Below, piece by piece: positions 15,001 to 27,000 of a stretch of 64,000 nucleotides of DNA; the stretch's first letter is position 1; the number at the start of each line of letters is the position of its first letter. The position numbers and the translations under genes are program-made. Under the pieces are notes generated by a model. It saw nothing but the letters and a program-made list of their open reading frames with translations, did no database searches and was not told where the DNA came from. The stretch lies in assembly GCA_032622095.1 (NCBI GenBank), contig CP136064.1, forward strand, positions 278,343,614-278,407,613. Reading direction: 5' to 3'. Source of the stretch: Siphonodentalium dalli. Lineage: Eukaryota > Mollusca > Scaphopoda > Gadilida > Siphonodentaliidae.

Positions 15001-18000
15001 AAAGCTCTCACTGAGAGCTTTCCGATGAATGGCAACAAGCCATATTTCTGACTAAATCCTGAAAAATTACCCCATAAATCTGCTGTGGTTAAGGAGTCGA
15101 TTATTTAGGACATTACTGTATGTGATGAACAAACAAGAGATGGACTGTCGTCCGGTGCATACCCCCTCGTGGTATACCGCCTAGTGTGCGCACATCTATA
15201 ACTTATGATGGCTATACTCAGACATATGGACCCAGAAATCAGCATTTTCATATAAACAAAGATGAATAACTATAGAACAAAAAACCAAAACAAACATTTG
15301 AATGTGGCATTAAATGTCCTCATAGTGGTGAACATCCATACAAAATTTCATTGAGATCCGAGCATTACTGTTCAAGTTATGAGCTGAACAGACATCGGAT
15401 GGACCAAACAGCCAACATTTCCAGATAAACAAAGATGAATAACTCTAGAATGGAAAAGCGGAACAGAACAATGGAAACCCCCATTGAATGTCCTCATAGT
15501 AGTGAACATCCATACAACATTTCATTGAGATCCGAGCACTACTGTTCAAGTTATGACATGAACAGACACCAGACGGACCAAAAAGCCACTATTTCCAGAT
15601 AAACAAAGATGAATAACTCTAGAATGGAAAATCCAAACAAAACGATGGAACCCTCTATTTAATGTCCTCATAATAGTGAACATCCATACCTTAATTTAAT
15701 TGAGATCCGAGCACTACTAAGTTATGACATGAACAGACATCGGACGGGCGGCTCAACGGACGGTACGACCGACGGACGCACGGGTGCAAAACAGTATACC
15801 CTCCTTTTAAAAAAAAAGATAATTATAATTTCTTATTGAAGTGCCATGTACCGATCAGAATGACATATTGACATGTTCCTCAACCCAGCTCAAGCTTTAA
15901 AATCAGTCCCAATTTTAAGCAGTGTCGAGGTTCGATCTCGTGGCAACCTTGTCTAGCAATTACTATGATGATGGTATCTGTGGATTGGTTCTTTATTTAT
16001 AAGAAGTACATATGCAGAATATGAAAATATTGTCAAATTATAAATTTAAATGATAATAATTTTGTTTAAAACCTTCCCGATCACTTAAAGACCTTCATAA
16101 ATGTAAGTAAGAAGCAATAATTTATTCGGGTTAAAAGGGTACCTCTGCCACAAAGTTATTATGGTACCTATTTTATAATATAAATTCCTCATGGTTAACC
16201 ACAGTACCTCTGTTATGATGTCGACTTGTTCCTCGCTGGCTAGATGAGCTTTCCCCTGAGAATTGACCTCATGATGTACGTTACCCAGGTGTAGCACTGA
16301 TGCAACGATAGAAAACAACGCCTGAAAATAACGTCAGAATAAACTAATAAGAATTGTATCAGAGAAGCGGGTTCAAGTTGCGGTAGCTATGTCCAACATG
16401 GACTTGGAGTGAAATTGCATTCACTGTAACTGTCGATCATACACAACGAGAAAGTCGGACATGCCAAATATTTCCCCACGAAATGACAACGGTAAAATAA
16501 TTGTGCCATCGCAATAAAAATTCAAACAAAATAAACAAATTAAGATCCGTAACTCTGCCGAAAAAACATCTATCTGGCCGATATTGACTCAATCAAGATA
16601 TAATTGAGCAAGTCTCATAGAAGTCTCATAAAATCAGTTGATATTTGTTTAAGTTATTGACTCGTGCTTTCGCCATCTGTAGACTTTTTGCCGCTCCATA
16701 TATCTACCTATTTTTTCAAATAAAATCTATCGCTTGTTACGTGGGGCCGTCTAGGCTGTTCCTGGTTACATGGGGCATGCAGCAGACTAGGAGATATTAC
16801 AGTCTATTCCCAGCTGCAGTCGCATGTGTGTCTTAACCCTTTACCCAACAAACCGGCCAAATAAAGCTTCAACAGCCTAAAATATCTTCGGTCTGTCTCA
16901 ATAGAACCATACAAATATGGATATCATTGGAACCGGTTCATTGACCACATTGTGATAGTTACAGTTAGCCCTGTGCCAATGCATTCTCTTATATATGCGA
17001 GTCGACCATAGGTCGCCTCGCATATATAAGAGAATGCATTGGCCTAAAAAAAATCTTTTTTTAACACTTTTTACCATTTTTTCTTACATTTTTTAACAAT
17101 TTTATAATTTGTAATGTCTTAAGCCAAAGCATTCTCTTATATATGCGAAGCGACCTATGGTCGACTCGCATATATAAGAGAATGTATTGGCACAGGGCCC
17201 TTCTGTTGGGTAAAGGGTTAATCGCGGCGAATTTTAAAGATGATCTATCTCTTCATAACAAGTTTTGTAAAGTTTTCTGGGTAAAAAATAATAAATATAA
17301 ATCGAAGATCCCAGTCAGGGAACGCTTCTATCAATTATTATTGATTTTATTTCAAATTTTCTGGAATAAAATATAAAATCAATTGGGACATTGGCCAGGA
17401 AATTTCAGGCAATCTCAGATATATATAGAGTTCTCCCACTTGCTATGCTCCAAATGTTTACGCAAGGCTCGTGGAAACATTCGGAGCATAGCAAGTTGGA
17501 GACTCTTGTTAGCACTTTCTACCAAGGAAAAATGTAAGATATTTTGCCTTCCAACCTCAGTCTTGAAATCCGGGTTTATAATAATTAGGTTGCTGTTGTA
17601 ACTGTCGGGAGAGATAGACCATGTTTAAGATGTGTGATAACTTATTACAGAGCTATTTATAGCCCACTTCATTCGACAATAAACCTGTCCTCATGACTAT
17701 CCATTGCTGTGTCATTCCTATCAACTGAACAGGCAATCAGTGTAATTTGACCCCATATTGAAACTTCACAGTGCATTAATATTTCCATCTCATATATATT
17801 TTGAAGACCTCTGTTTGTCTGTTTGTTTGTCTGTCATTTATACAAGTCTACGATTATCGACCAATCGAGACGAAACTTGGTACGTGTGTGTAGTTTGACC
17901 AGGCGGTCGACATTGTCGTATTGGCGAGCCCGTGCGGCGCCCGCTTCTCGCATTCGCAGACGAGATCTCGGAAACGGGTGGAGCCATCGACTTGAAATTT

Positions 18001-21000
18001 GCTATGCGAATGTATCTTGCCCCGGATACGAATTCTATCGGGTCGCCGAGCCCGTGCGACGCCATCTTCGCGCATGCGCAGACGAGATCTCGGAAACGGG
18101 TGGAGCTATCGACTTGAAATTTGCTATGTGAATGTATCTTGCCCCGGATACAAATTTTATCGTGTCGCCAAGCCCGTGCGACGCCAGCTTCACGCATGCG
18201 CAGACGAGATCTCAGAAACGGGTGGAGCTATCGACTTGAAATTTGGTATGTGAATGTATCTTGCCCCGGATACAAATTTTATCGGGTCGCCGAGCCCGTG
18301 CGACGCCAGCTTCGCGCAGACCAGATCTCGGAAACGCGTAGACTTGAAATTTGGTTTTTGAATAGCCCGGACAACGTCGGGCTCATCGGCTATCTCATAT
18401 ATATTTTGAAGACCTCTGTCTGTTTGTCTGTCTGTCATTTATACAAATCTACGATTCTCGACCGATCGGGACAAAACTTGGTACGTGTGTGTAGTTTGAC
18501 CAGGCGGTCGACGTTGTCGTATTGGCGAGCCCGTGCGGCGCCCGCTTCGCGCATGCGCAGACGAGATCTCGGAAACGGGTGGAGCTATCGACTTGAAATT
18601 TGCTATGTGAATGTACCTTGCCCCGGATACGAATTTTATCGGATCGCAGAGCCCGTGCGACGCCAGCTTCGCGCATGCGCAGACGAGATCTCGGAAACGG
18701 GTGGAGCTATCGACTTGAAATTTGGTAAGTGAATGTATCTTGCCCTGGATACAAATTTTATCGGGTCGCCGAGCTCGTGCGACGCCAGCTTCGGGCATGC
18801 GCAGACCAGATCTCGGAAACGGGTAGAGCTATCGACTTGAAATTTGGTTTTTGAATAGCCCGGACTTGAAATTTGGTTTTTGAATAGCCCGGACAACGTC
18901 GGGCTCATCGGCTAGTTGGTTATATATTAGTAAGAATTTAAAGACATATTATGGACTTACTCAGGTGCATGAAATTGATAAGTTAGTACACAGGTGCTAT
19001 GCCAACATGGGGAATATAGCATTCACTAACATTGCAGAAAATTTCAAAGAAATCAACCATGCCACTCCATAGAAAACATCAGCTGAACGATGCCAATTGT
19101 AAATATTCTGTTTAGGCCTCAACTGCTTGGTAGGCCCCTTACTGATATGATAGACCTATGATCAGATTGAAGTTCCCCAGTTGAAGTTGGTGAAATTGAA
19201 GTTGTCTGAATGGTGATCTGCGTTATAATACAACATACAGACTAGGGCCCTGCGAATCGGTTCGATTCGATGCAATTCGGAATCTTTCATCTGATTCTAT
19301 TTTATTCGAAATTGGCTGTCCTGATTCGAATTTTATCGAATCATTAGCACCAATTGCATTCTCAATGGACACCTTTGCTTTTCGCTTTGCTTTTTTGCAA
19401 AGATAGATTATGATACCAACGAAAACCACATACACAAATACTGTTGTAGACTGAGCTATTCTATATAGACCACCATAGCATTCCATGACTGATGTAACTG
19501 ATCTAGCAAAATTTCATACATGTCGAACTTCAGCTTTGTGAATGAGATTGCTTACTGACTTCATTATTGCTTAAGATACTGTTTCATTATTTTATAGCAA
19601 AGATGGACACAACAAATGCGCACTTAACTTAATTTGATCCATAATATTTACGTTATATACCCATGATCACTTATCGTCATTACCAAGTGAGCAAATTTAT
19701 ACAGGTATGGCCACTCAGTCCAGTGATATCTATATCTTCACTCTTGGTAACACTGATGCAATGATTCGATTCGAGATTCGATTCAGATCACTTGGCGGAA
19801 TCGATTTGAGATTTGATTTGAAATGAAAATGCCTGATTCTCAGGGTCCTAGTACAGACGAAACTGACTCATCTGAACGCTACTTTATTCTATACCTTTTG
19901 CTCCTCCTTGCTGAAGTCGCATATCTCCAGAGCAACTTTCATTTCTCGGAAATTCTTCTTATCATCTGTGGTTTCTATTGTTATACTCTGACCCTGTAAT
20001 TTGAGCAGTGATTGTATTAACCCTTTACCCAACAGAACGGCCCTGTGCCAATGCATTCTCTTATATATGCGAGTCGACCATAGGTCGCCTCGCATATATA
20101 AGAGAATGCATTGGCTTAACACATTAAAAATTATAAAATTGTTAAAGAATGTAAGAAAAAATGGTAAAAAGTGTTAAAAATGATTTTTTTTAGGCCAATG
20201 CATTCTCTTATATATGCGAGGCGACCTATGGTCGACTCGCATATATAAGAGAATGCATTGGCACAGGGCATAACTAACTATCACAATGTGGTCAAGGAGC
20301 CGGTTCCAATGATATCCATATTTGTATGGTTCTATTGAGACAGACCGAAGATATTTTAGGCTGTTGAAGCTTTATTTGGCCGGTTTTGGCCGGTTTGTTG
20401 GGTAAAGGGTTAAAGACATCCTATGTGTTAATCTCAATTCAGCCTTCCTTCAGTGGGAATAAACAACAAACTTACAACAATGACAAAATGTTAATCTTTC
20501 TCTCAAGACACACAAAAGTCCAAAATATGTTATATATATTTTCAGTGTTTATTTTATAGTTTAGACGCAGACAATATGCATGAACTGACATGCTCGCCAC
20601 TGTTAAAAACTGTTAAAGGCCCACTTAATCACCAGATTACATTATATACAACATATTCCATATTATAATTGCCATTTGAAAGAGGAAGGTCCAAAACATT
20701 GTATTATCAACTTTTCTGGTCAAATGAACTGAATATGTTGTTTTTGTCAAGGTACTGACATGTGTTCTGTGCTTAATTTCGATCTGGTCTGTACTGCCAG
20801 TTTATTATTCTCAATGTCAGGGAATAACTCTATCTCTTAGTTATGAATTATGATGCATTCTGGGGTAAATAACGGGGGAAGTCTTGGGATGAATTTGAGA
20901 ATCTCTATCACATGGTGGACACTCTTACGTCACAGCTGTTTCGTATTCTAGTGGAATATACTAGTAGATGTTTTTGGTTCCTCTTCCAAATGGTATATAA

Positions 21001-24000
21001 TATGGAATATGTTGTATATAACGTGATCTGGTCATTTGAAAATTAAGTAGACATTTAAGCAGGGGCGCCGAGGTCAATGAGGGCACAACTTCCAGAAAAA
21101 GTGTCTTTTTTTCAGTCTGAGTCAGTCATAAATGCCAAATGTCAAAATTTAGTAATCATACCTCATTTTAAAGCACTTTCCAGGTAAAAGCTCATATTAA
21201 GCTGCTAGAAGTGGTATAATTGTCTCTTAGGATACTACAACAATGGTCTTTTATCTGAAGTCAAAGGTATTTATTGCCATTCTATGATGTTTGAAGGTTG
21301 CCTGTGTCCCAATTGGAGCAGGGATGGGGCCCCAGGGGGCATGTGCCCTCATTTGCCCCCCAGTCCTTGCAGTTAAGCCATTTTTATTTGATAAGATAGA
21401 GAGAGCTAACCTGGTTGAGGTAGAAGTATTTCTCCGGTGAGTTCTCCAATGATAACGTGGACAGAAAATCAGATGTAGAACCCTGAAGTAGCTGGTAGAA
21501 TATGTGGAAGTTCCGTTCTCCTTTAGCCTGGTGCACCACTCGTGATTTCTCCAGAAGGTAGTTCAAAATATGTCCACCAACAGGAGATCCCTGAAAACAT
21601 AAAATTAGTCATAAAGATATGTCCACCAACAGGAGATCCCTAAAAAACAAAGTTAGTTCACAATATACCCACAAACAGGAGATCCCTAAAAAACATAAAG
21701 TTAGTTTAAAATATGTCCACCAACAGGAGATCCCTAAAAACATAAAGTTAGTTCACAATATACCCACAAACAGGAGATCCCTAAAAAACAAAGTTAGTCT
21801 AATATATGTCCACCAACAGGAGATCCCTAAAAATAAAGTTCGTCTAAAATATGTACCAACGACAGAAGATCCCTAAAAAACATGAAGTTACATGTAACTT
21901 AAAATATGTACCAATGACAGAAGATATATGAATATAAATTCATTTAGAGTACCGTGATTAATTGGTGAGGATGTTCCTCCACATAGACATTTTTCTCATT
22001 TCCACAAATGTAACACTGATCCATGGCAATTTCCAGCAGCAACAAGATAATTTCTTTCGCAAATCAAATCTGGTTAGTAGCGATTAGTTCAATGAAGAAA
22101 AACTCCATGAATATTGATCTAAATTAAATTGGGGTTTCCCCCAACGAGATTTTAGTGCATGCGAGTCCCTGCATTAACTGAAGGAAAACAAATCCCTTTG
22201 TTCAAAATATGTCCATCAACAGGAGATCCTATAAAAACAATGTTAGTTCACAATATGCCCATAAAACAGGAGATCCCTACATAAATTTAGTTTAAAATAT
22301 GTCAACTAATTAGTATTAATTAGCAGGTAGCCATTATTTCTGTCTATTTTTTCAGTCTGCATGAAATTAACCAATTCGGTAATTTAGTTTAAACTAATGC
22401 ATAGTCGAGGTGCCCAATGGGTGCACATCATCATCTGAAGTATGCAGAATGAGGTCCTCAGAAGATGAATTTGGTGACGCTAGCCCACTGTGCGGGGTAG
22501 CATCACTAAATTCACTCTGGGGACCTCATTCTGCAAATGTCCAGCACCATATTGAGGCCGGATACCTTGAAGTTGAACTGGATGTCCATATATTTTACCT
22601 TGAAGTTGAACTGTATGTCCATATATTTTACCTTGAAGTTGAAATGTATGTCCATATATTTTACCTTGAAGTTGAACTGTATGTCCATATATTTTTAATA
22701 CCTTGAAGTTGAACTGTATGTCCATATATTTTTAATACCTTGAAGTTGAACTGTATGTCCATATATTTTACCTTGAAGTTGAACTGTATGTCCATATATT
22801 TTACCTTGAAGTTGAACTGTATGTCCATATATTTTACCTTGAAGTTGAACTGTATGTCCATATATTTTAGTTTTAATAACTTGAAGTTGAACTGGATGTC
22901 ATATACTTTACCTTGAAGTTGAACTGGATGTCCATATATTTTACCTTGAAGTTGAACTGGATGAATATATATTTTTTTTAATAACTTGAAGTTGAACTGG
23001 ATATCCATATATTTTACCTTGAAATTGTAATATATTTTACCTTAAAGTTGAACTGGATGCCCATCTATTTTACCTTGAAGTTGAACTGGATGTCCATATA
23101 TTTTACCTTGAAGTTGAACGGTATGTCCATATATTTTACCTTGAAGTTGAACTGTATGTCCATATATTTTAGTTTTAATAACTTGAAGTTGAACTGGATC
23201 TCCATATATTTTACCTTGAAATTGAAATATATTTTACGTTAAAGTTGAACTGGATGCATGTCCATATATTTTACCTTGAAGTTGAACTGGATGTCCATAT
23301 ATTTTCCAAACCGACTGGAGTTGTCATTTCTATTTGTCTTTGCATTACCAAATGCCTGGAAACAGAAAACAAAGTTTATGATATATAGTATACTAGCCGA
23401 TGAGCCCGACGTTGTCCGGGCTATTCAAAAACCAAATTTCAAGTCGATAGCTCCACCCGTTTCCGAGATCTTGTCTGCGCATGCGCGAAGCTGGCGTCGC
23501 ACGGGCTCGGCGACCCGATAAAATTCGTATCCGGGGCAAGATACATTCACATACCAAATTTCAAGTCGATAGCTCCACCCGTTTCCGAGATCTCGTCTGC
23601 GCATGCGCGAAGCGGGCGCCACACAGGCACGCCAATACGACAACGTTGACCGCCTGGTCAAACTACACACACGTACCAAGTTTCGTCCAGATCGGTCGAG
23701 AATCGTAGATTTGTATAAATGACATACATACATACAGACAGACAGACAAACAGACAGAGGTCTTCAAAATATATATGAGATAGTACAAGCATTATATCTA
23801 TCAGTCATTGCCTTAGTTCAAAAAAGGCTTTGGTCACAACAACAATCTAAGCAGCATAAACATACAAATAAACTAATGTGCCATGGTGGGGAATCACGTG
23901 GCTTTGAGTTGATGAGTATCACAGATTAAAAATGGCTGAGGCGATCTAAAACGCATCCAGAAGCGAGGTAATAAACTAAGATATGACATATATTACATAG

Positions 24001-27000
24001 TATTCTGACAGCTACGAGCAGATGCTATACTATTTTTCAAACAATCTGATTCATCATTTATGTCCAAATTCACATTTGTTTGCTCTAACATTCAGACCAA
24101 AGTTGTCAGTCGAAGGATTCTCCAAGATGTATGGACTCGTGTATTCCACACACCAGACTGGCAACTGGTCAGAATGTTATAGAAAACCGAACAAATAAGG
24201 TATTAATTTGTTTCAAAAATAAACCTGCATATGCTCGTAACAGTCAAACTGCTGTGTTTTGTGTCAGTTCCTCGTATATTATGTTTTTGTGTCGTTTGCA
24301 CATGTTGAATGCATGGTACTCATCAACCTTGATACCACGTGATTCCCCACCGTGAGCGCCAGCATCAGCCATGGTGAAGCAGGAATGGATGCATGGGGTG
24401 TTGCTTTATCCAGCTTTCACTCTCATTTTTCTCCTTGAATTTGCGTTAACAACAATTTTTTTTTTAAATGTCACCTAGCTCCATCAAATATAAAATTTAT
24501 TTAAAATGAGTTATTTAACCCTTTACCCAACAGAAGGGCCCTGTGCCAATGCATTCTCTTATATATGCGAGTCGACCATAGGTCGCCTCGCATATATAAG
24601 AGAATGCATTGGCTTAACACATTAAAAATTATAAAATTGTTAAAGAATGTAAGAAAAAATGGTAAAAAGTGTTAAAAAAAGATTTTTTTTTAGGCCAATG
24701 CATTCTCTTATATATGCGAGGCGACCTATGGTCGACTCGCATATATAAGAGAATGCATTGGCACAGGGCATAACTGTAACCATCACAATGTGGTCAATGA
24801 ACCGGTTCCAATGATATCCATATTTGTATGGTGTTCTTGAGACAGACCGAAGATATTTTAGGCTGTTGAAGCTTTATTTGGCCGGTTTTGGCCGTTTTGT
24901 TGGGTAAAGGGTTAAATTCAATTCTAACAGTAAAAAATCAACAAGTTGGGAGGCTGTTATATATAACAATATTTTATCTCTCGTGACTATCTAAACCTAA
25001 TCCACACCTGTGACTGGTTGCTTGACATTCATTGTTTCCAATAGTTCCGTTCCCAACATGATAGTCCGCTTCCTAAATTTAGGATACCCATAAATCAGGT
25101 ATCCATACATATATTTCCATATTTATGTTGAGAAGCAGTGGTGCATGACTTTACTGAAATAAGGCTATCCACCATCACAATTGCAGGTATTAGTATGCTG
25201 GTTCCCATGGTAATGAATACATGTTCCAAAATTTTAAGGCATATTATGTACTTATTCGGGTGCGTGAAACTAGTAAGTTAGTATTCATGCACTATGCCAA
25301 CTGGAGGAATATAGCATTGTAGTAACATTGCCGAAAATTTCAAACAAATCGACCTTACCACTCCATAGAAAACATCGTCTGAACTACGCGCAATTGTAAA
25401 TATTTACTTCTAGATTTGGGACGCAACTATCTGTGATAAGCTAACGAAAACGATTTCGCCATCGAGAGTCACTGTATTTAATGAATATATAATAATGATG
25501 GTGTTGGTTGTCAACTTTGATCTAATATTTGTAAATATTACTACTTTGAGCAAGATTATTCCCCATTTCTATTTGATCACCCTACCGGAGTGTTTCACAT
25601 CACTTTAAGACAATGAAAGTATCAAAATGACATTGAAGCTCAACTTAGAGAGGCATGGCAGGAAGACAGTCTTGCCAGATTATGCCATCCCCCAAAATAT
25701 ACAACATAATTATCCATCATTTTCATCACTATTAGGTAGTATACATGTGTATTGGAAATAAAATATCCTATCCTATCCTATCCTTAATGTTATAGAATCA
25801 TAAAGAATAGGGAAAGATTTAATGAAGGGATTATATTGTTTTGATGAAACTGTTTCTCCAATAAATGAGGACTGCATGGATTCAAATTGAAATCCAAGAT
25901 GGCTGCTGACGGCATTATTTTCAGATGAAATTCAGAAAAAATTCAATATCCCTCATCCAGAGGATGATCATCCCAATCGGATGATGGATGACGGGTGTGG
26001 CTTATTTGTCGTCCCAATGATTTTAGTCATACAAAGAATGAAATCTAAGATCGTTCAACTTCAATAGCTGCTATCTGAAGGTGTTCCTAACATGCCAGTC
26101 AAGTCAGGGGCGCCGGAAGCATCCAAGGGCACGGGGGGCAGAGCCTACAAAAAGGGCACTTTTCCGCAAAAAAGGGCATTTTCTCCGCAAACTCGGGAAA
26201 ATAACCATAAATTCATTGTGGCAAAAATCCCTATTTTAATGGTATTTGTCGGTTTTTATGGCCGTTTTGTGATAAAATTGACAAAAAATTAATATTCCTT
26301 GTGAAATTGGTGGTATTTGGACCAAAAAAAGTCACATTTTGCTATAAAAACACGAGATTAAACACACAAAAAGCATATTCTGTCTCCAGAAAAAGGGCAA
26401 GTCCTGCCCCCGCTCGCCCCCCTTGGTCAAGGGCAGGGGGGTCAGCTGCCCCCTCTCTTCCGGCGCCCCGGAGTCAAGTTGAGCTAAAACTACTTTGGAT
26501 GGACAGACAGTAGGATGGAAAAGTTGATTGCTATATACCCTGTGTTACAACTTTGTTGCCAGGGGAACAATTATTGTATAATTGAAGCAGCATTTTCCTT
26601 AGCGATACCACTGTTACAGCTAAATTACATGTTGTGTACAAAGAATATTCCTTTAATCATTGGAATACCATGCAGGATGATATACAACTAGGGGTATGAC
26701 ATTTACTACAAGGTGTAACTATCACAAACCGATTATATTTGTGTAAATAACACAGGAGTTGTGTTACAATAAGTCATAAATAGCAGAAATCCCACTCTGA
26801 AGTATGATGGATCATATCCGAGTGTCGCCTCCAGATGACAATCTATTTATCAACAAATCAATTTGGTTATATCAATCGCGTCGCCAATCAGCAGTAAACA
26901 CCCATCCTGATTGCGTTGGACATTTTATTGATTTTGTACCTGTCGGGGTAGGACAGTAAACAGAGAAGAGTTCCATATCAATGAAGATTGCCAAGGGTGA

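Noticed and set aside
18121-18732. Longest open frame in the window (203 codons), plus overlapping frames on both strands
   Set aside because: It lies wholly inside the tandem units of the Helitron-like elements; the same peptide text repeats with the 120-bp period and has no domain.
20017-20122. Recurrent peptide '[23 protein letters not shown]' at many loci
   Set aside because: It is the translation of the palindromic hairpin in TTAA MITEs, identical wherever the hairpin occurs and open on both strands because the DNA is palindromic.
22661-23008. A separate small gene encoding repeated MDIQFNFK
   Set aside because: The peptide is the amplified end of myosin exon 4 and shifts frame between units.
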